Shown piece by piece: positions 33,476 to 45,169 of a stretch of 64,000 nt of DNA. A model generated the notes under the pieces. That model was not told where the DNA came from. It saw nothing but the letters and a program-made list of their open reading frames with translations, and searched no databases. The DNA lies in the NCBI GenBank assembly GCA_013339895.1, contig JABACO010000001.1, forward strand, positions 8,164,020 to 8,228,019, in the 5' to 3' direction. This DNA comes from Ephydatia muelleri (taxonomy: Eukaryota > Porifera > Demospongiae > Spongillida > Spongillidae). Made by a program: the position numbers and the translations under genes. Position 1 is the stretch's first letter. Every line of letters begins with the position of its first letter.

Positions 33476-36461
33476 CAGCGTCCCTTTTATGAGAATACGT
33501 CCCGTATTCTAGTAATAATCTGGTGCACGTCTTTGACGTGTGGGGTAACGGGTAGCAGTTCCAGGTTGTGGGACAATAATGTGAGGATCATCATCATCTT
33601 GTTCTGGACCTTCTTCTGGTTCCGGATCTTCATTCAGTACAGCATTAGGTTGAGGATGTTCTGGAACATGTGTAGGTTGGTCATCATCTAGCAGTTCCAT
33701 GTGTGTGCCAGGAGGATCTTTGCCTGCTGTTGACCCACATGTAGGAGAATTATCTTTTTTCGTCTGTTTAATATTTGTTCGAATATCCGGCCTGCATCTC
33801 TTCAGACGGTCAAAGTGTACTATGGAGGTCTTCCCATCGACTGTGTTCTGGATGTGGTATGTGGCTTCAGACACTCTCTCCACAATCTTAAAAGGACCAG
33901 TCCAGGGACTATGAAACTTCCGTGATCCACCCTTAGGAACAGCTGGATTGAATAACAGAACAAAATCACCAGGTTTGTGTGGATCACCATGGACTTTTTT
34001 GTTATAAAACTCTTTCTGTCTCTGCAGCTTTGCCCCCATTGTATCACGAACAGCAGCATAAGCTTCTACAAACACTTCACTCAGCTTGGTCACATACTCT
34101 GGAACAGTTTTAGTAACAGAGTTTCCACATTCAGTTCCGTACATGAGATCAATAGGAAGTCTGGCCTGTCTACCAAACATCAGGAAGAAGGGTGAATAGC
34201 CTGTTGTCGCCTGGACACTCGTGTTGTAGGCAAAGCAAACTTTCCTAATGTGGTCCTCCCGTTCAAAAGGGTGACTTCTTCCACAGGTAGTAAGCATACT
34301 CAGCAAGGTTCGGTTAAATCGTTCTACAAGTCCATCTGACTGTGGGTGATATGCTGTGGTTCTAGTTTTTTCAATATGAAGCAGGTTACAGATCTCCCTA
34401 ATCACCGCTGATTCAAACTGGCGACCTTGGTCCGAGTGCAACTGTTCTGGTACCGAGAAGCGGCAGAATATCTCATCCACTAGCTTTTGCGCAACTGTGA
34501 TTGCCTCCTGGTTTTGGATGGGGTATGCTTCCATCCAGCGAGTGAAGTAGTCACCTACTACCAGAATGTAGGAGTTTCCATTTCCGCTCTCTGGGAGTGG
34601 ACCAAGGATGTCAACTGCCACAAGCTACATTGGCTGGCCAACCAGGATAGATTGAAGACTGGCTCTCTGCTTAGGCGCTGGTGTTTTCCTGGAGATGCAT
34701 GCTGCACAAGTATTGCACCAATTTTGCACATCGTTCCAGTGTCCAGGCCAGTAGAAACGCTCTTTCAATGTCATTAAGGTCTTCTCTTGACCCAGGTGTC
34801 CGCCAGTCACGCCTTCATGAAGCTCTGCCAAAACTATCTTTCTTTGAGACATTGGTACAACTAGCTGAAGACAAGGTCTCACTTCCTTAGTTCCAACGAA
34901 ATTGCGATGTAGGACTCCACCTTTAACTTTCAGCTGATCCCATAGTTGAAATAGACGACGAGTCCCAATTGAAAATTGTTTCAACTCATCTTTTTTGGGT
35001 AACAGGTCACTTTCTACAGCCTTCAACACCGGTCCCACAACATCATCCTGTAGTTGTTCTCTCATTACCTTTCTCTTCTCTACTACTGGGCTATCGATGC
35101 TTACAACTGTGATGTTGTTACTTTGAACGTGTACTGGTAGCGCTGGCTCTGTTGATTTGCTCCGTGTCGCTTTTTGGAGTTGAATGTGTAAGCCACTGTC
35201 GCCCAAGGTGAGTACTCCATTTGCTGCATCAATGATACACTCATATATTTCTAGAAAGTCAAGACCTAAGATACCTTCACTTGTTAACGACTCCACAATC
35301 ACTGTATCTACTGCAAACATTTTACCCCCAAGTCCAAGTTGCATCGCTCTGACCATTCCAACAACATTTAGTGTGCCTCCGTTGGCACCTACCAGTTTGC
35401 AGCCATACCAGGGAAGCAGTTTTCCATTTAAGTCTCCTTTCCAAACGTCCCGTCGAAGTAGTGTAATCCCAGCCCCAGTGTCCACGATTAGCGAAGCTGT
35501 CCCCTGTCCTAGCTGCCCCGTGACTGTGAAAGTGTGTGAAAGAGTAGAAATACCGATTAGTTGAGCCTTAATTGTTTTCATTTCCCTCGGGGCGTTGGCT
35601 CACTGCGCGGAGGGTTTTGGAGTTTTCCTGATGCCGTTGCTTCTTGTAACACTCCCGACTCACATGCCCCCGTCGACCACAGTTCCAGCAAGTTACGGAG
35701 CGAGGACTTCGCTGCCCATCAGATGCCTTTTCATCACGCTCCCGCTCGGGTCTTCGAAGTTCGTGTTCAATTTTGTCCAGACGCTGTAGCAACTGATGGA
35801 CCAAACCGTCTTGCAACTGCGACGACGAACGCGAAGCCACTGTACCGATCTCGGCCTCTTCCACTTCAGGATGTGTTTTGCTGTCCATAAGAGGTACGCC
35901 CACAGCGCCGGACTCAATCTTCGGCAGTCCAATTTGATACGATTCTATTTCCAGAGTCGCGCTTACTGCCTCATCCAAGGACTTAGGTGTTCTTTGCTTC
36001 ACACTGAAAGAAGTCATCGGCTGATCCAAATGTCTTAGGTAGTGTGAAAGAGCAATCTGAGCCTTTGCTTCTTCCTGGAGAGCCGGGTACGCCTTCTCTA
36101 CTAACGATCGCAAGTCTTCCGCGAAATCCGCCCAGCCTTCGGTCTTTTTCTTCCGTCGATTTTCAAACTCTGCTAGATATCGTGCGGTCTGACTAGCGGG
36201 TTCGAAACGCTCCTTAAGTGCCTTTTTCGTATCACCGTAGTTGGCCCTTGTTATGTCGGACAACTGCTGATACGCAATTTGCGCACGCCCGGTCAAGCGC
36301 ACTTCAGCCAGAGTACCCTTTTCGCATCTTCCCACTCATTTACCTCGGCTACGTTCTCGAAGTGGTAGATCCACTGAGACCAGTTCCCTTCTCCAGAGAA
36401 ACTATCGGGTAACACTAAAGGACGCGATGCCATTTGAGATGATCCTGCCGACTACGCCACT

Positions 36462-36651
36462 TGTAACAGAGTCAACTTGATTATAGTTGCACAACAACAG
36501 TGAACAACAACTCACTTCAACACACAGTAACTCAACATATATGCACCCATCGCGCGTGCATCTATTTAACACCTTTACAAGCATGCACTAGATTACTATG
36601 TGTCCGTATACTGTCATGTTACACAATGTGTCCGTATACTGTCATGCTACA
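36462..36651 (-). repeat. LTR of the Ty3/Gypsy fossil (5' LTR by coding strand)
   Basis: 190 bp, same ends as the other LTR and nearly identical along its length. Confidence 0.92.
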
Positions 36652-38599
36652 GATTGGAGGAAATGCGTTAGCTTCTGGGGCTCCGCCCCACACCCCGCCA
36701 GGGGAGCTTACAGCGCTCCCCCAGACCCCCTAGCTGTGATCCTATTGCTCCCCATCCACTCATGATACCAGCCTGACCACTTTTCAAGTGCTTCCTACGG
36801 GCCTGTCATGGCTTCGGTCCTGGGTGCCAGGTACCCGGCGAGTGCCTCCAACCTCTGGGCATATCTACGGCGCATCGTGCGGTGTGCACGCACATTTGAC
36901 GGCCACAGTTGGGTGACGTACGATCGCCTGTATCACAGGCAGGCGGCAGCTAGTCGCACTCTCAGCTGGGCCGTAGAAGACCAGACCTTATAAATCGAGG
37001 CGTTCTCCGGTAGGGCAAAGCCCATCGCCCGATGCAAGGTCTGCCTAAGCGAGCACCACAGCGTCGACGCCTGCCCGGACGCCCCTAGTTTCCTTCTGGG
37101 CCAGCCCGACGCCCCTGCCTCCCGGCTCAGTAGTCAGGAGATATGCCGCCGCTATAATTAGGAAAGGTGCTTCGCCTCTTCCTGCAAGTATCGGCACGCC
37201 TGCTCCAACTGCTCCGGCAACCACCCCGCTACCACCTGTGGGCCCAGCCGAGCGCACGCCGTGCCCAGTCATCCTTACCCACGCAATTGAACCTGCTAAT
37301 AACTTGCTGCCATGGTCCATTGTACTTCATTATATTAGCATGTATGATGGTACGCATGCATTCACGATCATGTGATTCGTTTATCTATTATATGCTGACA
37401 ACACCTAGACTCGCGTACGCATCCATACCGTGAACCTATTGGTATTACAAATACTCAGTTTGACATCAACAATACGTGCACATCAGTATATAGCGTCATC
37501 GCTCCACTCGCAAGGGTGTGACCTACGATGATCAAATAGGGCACGCACCATCCGTAATTCAGCATGGGTGTCGACTTGCGTATGCTCCGACTTCGTCGTA
37601 GTAGGCGCACCAGATTCCTCGCAGTGTGCAGATTCTCTGAATGTAGTGATGACCACTTGTCGTGAATTGGGTGTTCCTCTCTCCACAGCGAAGTGCGAAG
37701 GTCCCACAACCTGTCTCACTTTCTTATAGCTGGACACTATGGCGGGAACCCTCCGGCTTCCCTCCGATAAGCTTTCGTGCGTGCAAGCTGTTCTGCAGGC
37801 CTGGGGCGACAAGCAGACTTGTCTAAGGAGGGCGCTAGAATCCCTCGTCGGCCTTCTCCATCACGCTGCAAAGTCGTAAGGCCAGGTCGAGCCTTTTGTC
37901 GCCGAATGATTAACCATTCTCTCCGGCGCGTCACGGGGCCACCACCGCATCCACCTCGGCAGGGAGTTCCGCGCAGATCATGCCTGGTGGCGTATGTTCG
38001 TTGCACAATGGAACGGCATTGGCCTGGCACCCTCCGTGTGTGTCCGCCCCATGCCCCCGCTCTATACAGACGCATCAGGCTCGTGGGGATGCGGGGGCCT
38101 TCTGGAACCAGCACTGGTTCCAGCTAAAATGGGACGAGAGGGTCGCAATCCCTCCCCATAACCGTCAAAGAGATGTTGCCCATTGTTATCTCAGCTGCTA
38201 TATGGGGCCCGCAGTGGCGCGCCGCCAAGCAGGTCGCCTACTGCTGCGATAACGCAGCAGTCATCGCAGCTCTCTGTCTTCACGCTCCTGCAAGGTCGAC
38301 CACATCATGCACTTGATGCGCTGCTTGTTTTACGTACAGGCATACCACGAATTCACGCTCCATTGCACTCACCTGTATGCATGGGTCGTCAAATACCTAA
38401 GTTCCGGCGACTATGCGGGTCACAGTTTTAGGATCGGCGCGGCGACAGCCGCCGCAGCAGCTGGAATCCAGGACTCGACAATCCAAACGCTTGGCCGTTG
38501 GAGTAGCGCAGCCTTCGTCACAACCCCGCGTCAGGACCCTCGCTACCGTGTCGGCCGTCATAGCCCGCATCGCCTGATCAGCTAGTATGAAGCTCATTT

Positions 38600-38980
38600 G
38601 TCTCTAATCCGAGGCTACTGAATCCGTATTGTGTACCCGTACACCTTGATTCTTTTTATAGCACCTACCTTATACGTTTGGGGTGTGTACGGGGTCGCCT
38701 CCGCCGACCTGTGGGGATCGGACCTTGCAAACCCGGAGCAGGGTACTCGCAAATCCGCCCATACACACCCTGCTGTGAGGCGGGGCTGAATGCCCTGCAG
38801 CGGCGCGTGTCGCGCCAACCCCGGCATCCCCCAGATGTAGATAGCAGTTGCTCTGTTCGAAGGGGATACGCCGCCCTACCCACAATCGCGCAACAGCATA
38901 CCCAAGCCAGTAGTGCGGTATTGTTAATGAAGTTTTTTTAATGATATTCATCAATCCTCAATCAATCCTATATTGAACCT
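38600..38980. other. GC-rich tail downstream of the DIRS-like fossil
   Basis: Probably the 3' part of the DIRS-like element. No protein match recognised. Confidence 0.35.
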
Positions 38981-38989
38981 GCTGCCGCA

Positions 38990-39271
38990 GGTTCAGATGT
39001 GGTTATAGATCACCAAAGACCCTTCATACCACTCAACAAAGCTGCTGTAATTGTACCACATTTCCCTGAGGCTGGTGATATGGTGTATGCTCGTGGCACC
39101 ATCGGGAATGAAGTATACTTTGCACATATACAGTCAGTTAACAAGAACTCTAACACCTGCCAGGTTTACTTATATGGAAATGACCCATCTGTATCTGCTT
39201 CAACATACAAAAGGCTTAAGTTGCAGGAGACAGTACACTGGTCGTCAATCCTAGGAATAGCATTCTTTTAA
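38990..39271 (+). CDS. Unrecognised open frame with a Tudor/SH3-like pattern
   Basis: The frame reads IDHQRPFIPLNKAAVIVPHF, EAGDMVYARGTIGNEVYFAH and CQVYLYGNDPSVSAS, ending at 39271. The GDMVYARG...Y.A.I spacing resembles the beta-barrel of Tudor or SH3-like folds, but this is a weak pattern argument. The sequence looks coding (low stop density, balanced composition). It could be one exon of a host gene or part of a transposon protein. A 20-bp hairpin (GAACCTGCTGCCGCAGGTTC) lies just upstream at 38,975. Confidence 0.4.
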   Translation, partial: GSDVVIDHQRPFIPLNKAAVIVPHFPEAGDMVYARGTIGNEVYFAHIQSVNKNSNTCQVYLYGNDPSVSASTYKRLKLQETVHWSSILGIAFF

Positions 39272-39479
39272 CCATGAATGCATGCACCGTTGAAGTAAAA
39301 TTGTGATACTGATTCGGTTTGTATAAATTCCCGGATGTGAAAAAATTCCCATCTACGTAATACGGGTTATTATAAATCGGACATGGATTTTTTGTATCCA
39401 GCACAAATAGGTTCCTGACACCAACCTGCCTCTCGCTCCATAGGCACCTTGCTCCTATATATAATATCAAACAAGTTTA

Positions 39480-40190
39480 ACTTAATCTTCATATGGGAAA
39501 GTTTCCGAGAAAAGGGACCTAGCGTGTATTATAAAAAAGCATAATAAAAATGCCTTACGTTTGAAATGCTATAACTTCCGAAGGGTTAACGCTATCGTCT
39601 TCTTATTTTCAGCACTTCATATTACACCATTTCTCTATGGTAAAATACTTTTTGGGATCTTGTACTTGCTCCTTGCCAGTATTGCAACGTTCGATACCCC
39701 ACCGGGTTCAAACCCGCCATAACTTTCTGTAGGAGTAATGAAATCGCTTCAAATTCGGTATGTAGGTAGAGAGGTCCTATACCTATCGATTTGTTCTGTT
39801 CGTTAATTTTTATGCCATCTGTTACGGAGATACAGTTGAATAAACTACGTGCACGTTTTCCCGCTTGATTCGCGCCAATGTAATAATCCCCGCCTCCCCA
39901 TGCATTGAGCGGAGCGCAATTTGCCCAAATCATTGGCGCGAAACGAGCGCGAAAATGTGCACGTAGTTTGTTCAACTGTATCTCCGTAACGGATTGCATA
40001 AAAATTAACGAACAGAACAAATAGATAGATATAGGACCTCTTCACCTACAAACCGAATTTGAAGCGATTTGATTACTCCTACAGAAAGTTATGGCGGGTT
40101 TGAACTCCTTGGGGTATCGGACATCGCGATACTGGCATGGAGCATGTTCAAGATCCCAAAATGTATTTTACCATAGAGAAATAGATATTT
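39480..40190. mobile_element. Foldback element, copy 1 (near-palindrome)
   Basis: The left arm (about 39,590-39,870) and right arm (about 39,925-40,190) are inverted copies: ACCATTTCTCTATGGTAAAA / TTTACCATAGAGAAAT, ATAACTTTCTGTAGGAGTAAT / ATTACTCCTACAGAAAGTTAT, GTTACGGAGATACAGTTGAA / inverse, CTACGTGCAC / GTGCACGTAG. About 50 bp separate the arms. No coding capacity. A related copy is at 50,540-51,060. Confidence 0.88.
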
Positions 40191-40199
40191 AGCTAACGT

Positions 40200-41065
40200 G
40201 AGACCTCTAACTTGGACACGCCCATCTAGGGCAATTCTGTGAGGGTGGAGTCGAGGTAGAGGGCGAGGTGGGCCAGGGGGCGGGGTAGACTAGTCTCGTT
40301 CCCAGACCCAGATTCCCAACAGCTGCGGGTGGATTACATCACCGCTACGTGGAAAGTGGCCCACTAGGGCTAAACTAGGGGTAGACAGGGGGAAATGATC
40401 GTATAAACATATTAACATGGAATACTAAAAGCTTCGAGTCTGTGTTTTCTACACAGAGTAGACTGATCGTTGTCTTGAAATTAGAATGGTAGTGTAGGCT
40501 GCATATACATCGACCGGCTGTTCAGATATCTACGTACGCTGGCAACACTTCGTGTATCAAATTTTTATGTTAGCGGATCCTATAGGCCTACACATAGCTG
40601 AATCGAGTGTCTGAGAAACAAACCAGCAGCCAAACGTGATCACATGTACATGTACAATGCGACACCTCCAGTTATCAATTCAACACAACAGCAACGCTAA
40701 TATTTTGCAGATCCGAGGTGAGAAACTTTAGTTATGTGGTTCCATCCACGTACTCGATATCGATGTGTTGACAGTGTGATTCTGTGATTAGTTAGGTTCG
40801 AATGGGATGTAATAATAGTGCCCTTCACAAAGGGAGCATTTATTAGAAATAATGTATTAACACGCTGTTGTAGTATAGTTTAGCAGTGCATATCGATTAT
40901 GTATTGCGAATAAATTGTAAAAACTGTATATTTTGCCTCCAACACATGTATTATGCTTTTGCTGTATGGCGCATGTATACGTATGGTGCTTGTGACGTAA
41001 TGCATGTAACAGTGTAAGTGTATGCCCTTATAACTGATCTAGGTGTGTAAGTAAGGAGGAAAAAG
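40200..41065. other. No gene seen
   Basis: Unique-looking sequence without recognised coding or repeat structure. Confidence 0.45.
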
Positions 41066-41068
41066 CTA

Positions 41069-41226
<158 letters not shown>

Positions 41227-41229
41227 TAT

Positions 41230-42220
41230 GTTTCTGCGGGCAATCACATACATGTATGTGCAGAGTTTGAACTCTTCCAGAACTACTTTTGAACCCACCT
41301 TGGGTTGCATTTTACCCATACATAGGAAGAAGGACCAACAGTATATTCAGTCCCATTGGTCCAGGAATGGATATTTAGTTACAAGGATCTGTGTTGAAAG
41401 CAACAGGGGGTGGTGTTATGGGGCAAAAATAAGTTTTCCCTTCGTACCATTACATGGCATGCCATGCAGTTATAGTAAATGGTGCAGACCAGCCCAATTA
41501 ATTGGCTGAATGGCAAGTTACATGGCATGTGTAAATCAGGGGGTCAGTAAATCCCTTGTAATGGTGTGCATCTTGTAAATGTAACATCTGTAGCAACTGA
41601 ATGTCTTGAAACTATGAGTGTTACTGACAGATGTTGCGTGTTGCCTACTCAATCCTTCCTGTCTCTCTCTCTCACCCCCCCCCCCCACCCCCCCCCCCCC
41701 CCCCCCCCCCCCCCAGGGTTCTACTGATTACATTATGTCATTAATAATTTAAAAACATACAGGCTACACATATAAAGGATGGCGAGAACTGGACAGGATG
41801 AAGAAGCAGTGAATCATGATGCCAGTTGGTAGAATGCAGCCATTGCTTCCATCACCTCCAAGCTCATAGGACTTGGTGTCATTGAACTCATTTTTCTTTG
41901 TTTCTGTCAGTCACTGTGTAATCTGAACAAAACCAAAACAATGTTTGCAATGGGATTATAGCTTCCCACTTCATAAGCTGAGACATGCTGTGTGTGTGTG
42001 TGTGTGTGCACATAGCCCTCCTCTGATCCTATCTTAATTTGGATATTTATACAAGGAACAAAGGCACAATGTCATGAATTTTGTTCTGTGGCAAGACCTT
42101 TGCCCCATGCATGCAACACACATACATGTATATGTATGATACCTCCATAAAGTGAACAACTTCATATGTATGATACCTCCATAAAGTGAACAACTTCATG
42201 CACATGGTATTTGTGTAGGG
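41230..42220. other. No gene seen; poly-C run and short repeats
   Basis: Contains a long C-run (41,671-41,715), a short GT run near 41,990 and a 35-bp tandem repeat (TATGTATGATACCTCCATAA...) at 42,130-42,200. No coding match recognised. Confidence 0.5.
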
Positions 42221-43374
42221 GTTATTTGTGGGTGCAAGGGTCAAGCATGATGATGGTGCAGGGACTGATACAGAAAACAAAAGATAGAGGCAGCAAAAAC
42301 TGTTAGACATTTTGCAACCACCCCCATGATGGATGTGGCCTTAGGAAGAACAGTATCAAGTTTTTGAGGGGTGACTCGTTCATTGTAAGGGCATCCTGTT
42401 CAGCTGATCCTGACAAGAGAGTACATTCAATTTCAGTGATGGATCCAGGATTTCCAGTTTGTGGGGAGGGGGGGGGACTAATGACCCATGCCCACGTCCT
42501 GCTCCAGCTGGGGTATGGGGGAGTGGCTGTAGCTCCTCCAAAGGGTCTAGGGAAGAGCACATTACATTGTACTTCGACATCAACCCATATTTCAACAAGT
42601 CAAAGCGTGTATGGAAGCGCTTGTGCCTACAGTACATGTACACAGATAAAGCCCATTACATAGAGGTGTAGCTCCTCCCATGGATGTCAGATAAAATAAC
42701 CACAGGCATTACCACTCACACACACACACACCCTCCCTCACAAGTAGTCCAATCTTCATGTACATGTATATCTGCCAATCAAGTGAAGGTCAGCTCACAA
42801 GATGCTTCTGAATGTATTCATTTTAGCCAGGACAATGGTTGTGTACACCTTGGACTGCCCTTGTGGTAGCAGTCAGGTCCAAGGCCAACATAAACAACAG
42901 TACCTAGGGAGTATAGAAGGCCAACAGTACACTATATCAACGCTAATATACTACACATCTGTATCTGTACTGACTTGTTGGAGTCATGAATGTATGGGGC
43001 AGTATGCTCCACTAGCAGAGAGGAGAGTTGCAGGAGAAGGATGTACATGGGGTCCTGGAGAAGAGTGCCAAGGTATGACCGTATAAGGTCTAGGCATATT
43101 GAGTGGAATACTCACCGAGGAGCCAAAGGACTTGTCAGGGTTAATGATCTTAATAATGAATACGCTGATGACAATGTCATTAATGTCAACTCAGGATCAG
43201 GGGGTCCCCCAGGAGGGCTGTTCTTCTCATGCTGAGAAGGTTGGAATCACAATGTACTGGAGGAGCAAGGGAAAGTGAGGATGTGAAGGTGAAGGGAGGT
43301 AAGAGGGAGGGAGGATAAATGGTATGTGTAATTTTGCCAGAGATGTCCCTGCTGGTGTACACGTACATGACTAC

Positions 43375-43510
43375 AGGAGGACAGGAGAGAGGGAGTGAGG
43401 GAGGGATGGAGGGGGGAGGGAGGGGGAGGAAGGGAGGAGGAAGGGAGGAAGTGAGGGAGTAGGTGAGACAGGAGAGAAAGAAAGGAAGGAGGAGAGAGGG
43501 ATAAGAGCAA
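43375..43510. repeat. GGGAGGGA-rich tract, copy A
   Basis: Purine-rich tract in an intron of the usherin-like gene. The equivalent tract in copy B (52,870-53,100) is longer. Confidence 0.85.
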
Positions 43511-43745
43511 AGAAAGATGGAACACAAACTAAGTGATTGAAGTGTACACAATGTACCTGGGCAGGCTGGTTGCAGTACTGATGATGCGCAACACCACGTT
43601 CCAACTGGAGTGCAGTGCCTGCGGGCGTGACTGGAGGACTTGTCCAACAGATAACGTACTGAGCACAGATCATATACATGTACCATGCACACTGTTATTT
43701 GTGCATGTTGCACACAGTAGCGAGAAGACATACATGTACATGTAC

Positions 43746-43926
43746 AAAGTGAAGGGGAGGAGGCCAGTGGTGTTGTAGCTGTTCACAGTAAGGGGCAGGA
43801 CACCACCATTGCAATGCAAACTGAAGCTGATGAGGATGCCATTACTGTGAGTTGGCAAGTCCCAAGACACAATGATGTAGGTGGAGCCCACATTCTGCAC
43901 CGACACAGCATCAAATCCATTCGGTG
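43746..43926 (-). CDS. Usherin-like FN3 exon, copy A (open)
   Basis: The acceptor CCCCCAG precedes PNGFDAVSVQNVGSTYIIVS, then WDLPTHSNGILISFSLHCN and NSYNTTGLLPF, ending at a GTACAT donor. This is an FN3 domain with the W...P..SNG.I pattern typical of usherin and other FN3-array receptors. The frame is intact. Downstream exon-like segments lie at about 43,560-43,660. It is part of a minus-strand gene whose remaining exons I could not define. Confidence 0.7.
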
Positions 43927-44029
43927 CTGGGGGAAGAGGATGACATCACATAACGAGATTGCACACAATCACATCACACATACATGTACATGTATCATAG
44001 ATTGTATATACAGTCAGTGACACACATAC

Positions 44030-44106
44030 ACACGCACACACAATCACACACACACACACACATGCACACACACACATGCACACACACACATGCACACACA
44101 CACACA
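44030..44106. repeat. CA-rich microsatellite
   Basis: ACACACATGC units. Confidence 0.9.
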
Positions 44107-44204
44107 TGCCCAACATGCCTGCTTCTCCTGTTGTGATATTCCCGTATACGATGTAACTGACTACGCCGCTGGACACAGCTATAGACATGTATATGTAGCC
44201 CACT

Positions 44205-44206
<2 letters not shown>
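44107..44206 (-). CDS. Exon-like piece GYIYMSIAVSSGVVSYIVYG
   Basis: Short open minus-strand stretch between a CA repeat and a poly-G run; it continues NITTGEAGMLG. The alternating V/S/Y pattern resembles a laminin-G or FN3 beta strand pair, consistent with its place in the usherin-like region. Splice sites were not fixed. Confidence 0.35.

Positions 44207-44236
<30 letters not shown>
44207..44236. repeat. Poly-G run
   Basis: About 27 consecutive G at the break between the two parts of duplication copy A. Confidence 0.9.
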
Positions 44237-44435
44237 TATGCTACTAAATTCACATAGTATACTCACCAAAACACCTGCGTCTCAGAAGATGAAAGCATGA
44301 AGGGCATACGTAGTTCGATCCCTGCATGCATCATTGTGCCTAATTGATGCGCTCCACTTCTCCATGCACAGCAGATAAGTTAATTTTAATTTGTGTATCG
44401 GTAGAATTATAATTGTAATTCAAATTGTCTTTAAC

Positions 44436-44860
44436 CCAAGTGGTTGCCACACTAACCACCACACACATACCAATTAATATAGGTTGGGAGAATGGTGGGT
44501 AGGATAGCACTATCCGGCTATGAGCCCCGCCCCCTAAGCCTTAGCTCAGGGCACGTGACCCCGTCCAGCCCCTCTTAGCACCGTTGGGGAGTGAGCTCAA
44601 CCTACCTACCAAGTCACGCCGACTGTACCGGCGGAAAAGGGAAAAAAAAAAAAAAAGATAAGGAGAGTTGCGCTTTCTCTGTCACAGAGGTATAATTGAC
44701 TGAATGTGATGCAGCACCTGCTCGCTTGCCACTTGCGCCTGCGCGGAAGCTGACTGGATGCGGTGCAGCAGCTGCCCCTACACTTATCTACCAGTCACTG
44801 GTGCCACACCCATTAATATTGTTGCGCACCCTGTTGTGTTAACTCCGTTTAACACTTTAA
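44436..44860. mobile_element. Insertion present only in copy A, possible SINE-like element
   Basis: Compared with copy B (56,215-56,245), copy A carries about 420 bp of extra sequence, including a poly-A run (44,645-44,659) and a direct-repeat pair (GACTGAATGTGATGCAGCA / GACTGGATGCGGTGCAGCA). The A-run and size suggest a short retroelement, but no tRNA-like head was confirmed. Confidence 0.4.
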
Positions 44861-45169
44861 ACGGTATTGACAGTTAAGTCACAGTTATAACCGTTACCTA
44901 GCCGCGCCGACATAATGTTAATAATTGTAACTTTATTCTAAGATGACGCAAGGTATTACGTAATCGTTTATGAATAAATTATGCGCGGTAGAAATTAAAT
45001 TGTTGTCTTGATTTTAGTTTACGAATGGTTCATGGTATAATCTTATAAAGCACAGATTCACAATCAATCCGATTTATCGTAAATTTTAAACGTGTTTGAA
45101 ATTCAATTTGAAAAAAAAAGCAAGATGACCGCCTATGTATGGGCCATTTCTCCATATGAGGCGGTTCGC

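Larger units (their letters stand above)
33292..36655 (-). mobile_element. Ty3/Gypsy LTR retrotransposon fossil
   Basis: Virus-like element on the minus strand, flanked by the 4-bp repeat GATT on both sides (33292-33295; 36652-36655). The LTRs are 33296-33475 and 36462-36651 (TG...CA ends, nearly identical, so a recent insertion). Recognised parts in coding order are as follows. A gag-like region with a zinc knuckle (CWNCGRRGHVSRECY) lies at about 36,335-35,568. An aspartic protease (LIVDTGAGITLLRRDV) and an integrase zinc-binding region (HLGQEKTLMTLKERFYWPG, CNTCAAC) lie at about 35,581-34,625. An integrase core (GDYFTRWMEAYP, SDQGRQFES, YHPQSDGLVERFN) and a C-terminal tail lie at 34,621-33,509. 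It is broken: not all domains of an autonomous element are visible and there are a few breaks. It inserted into a hAT. Confidence 0.9.
32661..36805 (+). mobile_element. Short hAT element nested in the DIRS-like fossil
   Basis: Left end CAGGGCCGTAGCAGCCGGTC (32661) and right end, read inverted, CAGGCCCGTAGGAAGCAC (ending 36805). Both are followed inward by AAAGTGGTCAGGC-type sequence, as in hAT terminal repeats. TCATG occurs on both sides (32656-32660; 36806-36810), a possible partial target duplication. Inside, 32,860-32,938 encodes a hAT dimerisation remnant (SAVSERSASALRRVKTYLRT). Without the Ty3/Gypsy insertion it would be under 800 bp, so it is an internally deleted copy. Confidence 0.75.
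31691..38585 (+). mobile_element. DIRS-like retrotransposon fossil, interrupted by nested elements
   Basis: Virus-like element, broken. Parts seen in order on the plus strand are as follows. A gag-like N-terminus lies near 31,691-31,830. Gag-like sequence with a WAYLRRIVR, GHSWVTYDR, LSWAVEDQTL pattern follows at 36,810-37,080, after the nested insertions. A reverse-transcriptase tail (LPSDKLSCVQ, ALESLVGLLHHA, VRPGRAFCRRMI) lies at 37,741-37,930. An RNase H start (YTDASGSWGCGG) lies near 38,060. The C-terminal part of a tyrosine recombinase (HSFRIGAATAAAAAG, TLGRWSS) lies at 38,410-38,585. A tyrosine recombinase after RT and RNase H is the hallmark of DIRS elements. There are several breaks. 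It is interrupted by a hAT and a Ty3/Gypsy element (32,661-36,805). It is older than both. Confidence 0.75.
42226..45161. repeat. Segmental duplication, copy A
   Basis: Matches 51,867-56,513 in the same orientation and order: TTTGTGGGTGCAAGGGTCAA at the left, the FN3 exon blocks in the middle, and GATGACCGCCTATGTATGGG at the right. The middle differs: copy B has about 2.4 kb of laminin-G/FN3 exons where copy A has a short exon-like piece and a poly-G. Copy A also has an extra segment of about 420 bp near 44,436-44,850. Confidence 0.88.

Noticed and set aside
35184-35564. 126-codon plus-strand frame in the Ty3/Gypsy fossil
   Set aside because: It is the antisense shadow of the protease region.
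42303-42560. Minus-strand frames in the duplicated left block
   Set aside because: The corresponding frame in copy B differs by gaps not in multiples of three and includes a poly-G, so it is not under coding constraint.
44300-44330. B-box-like AGTTCGATCCC in duplication copy A
   Set aside because: No matching A box. Copy B lacks the CGATCCCTGC stretch, so it is not a conserved promoter.
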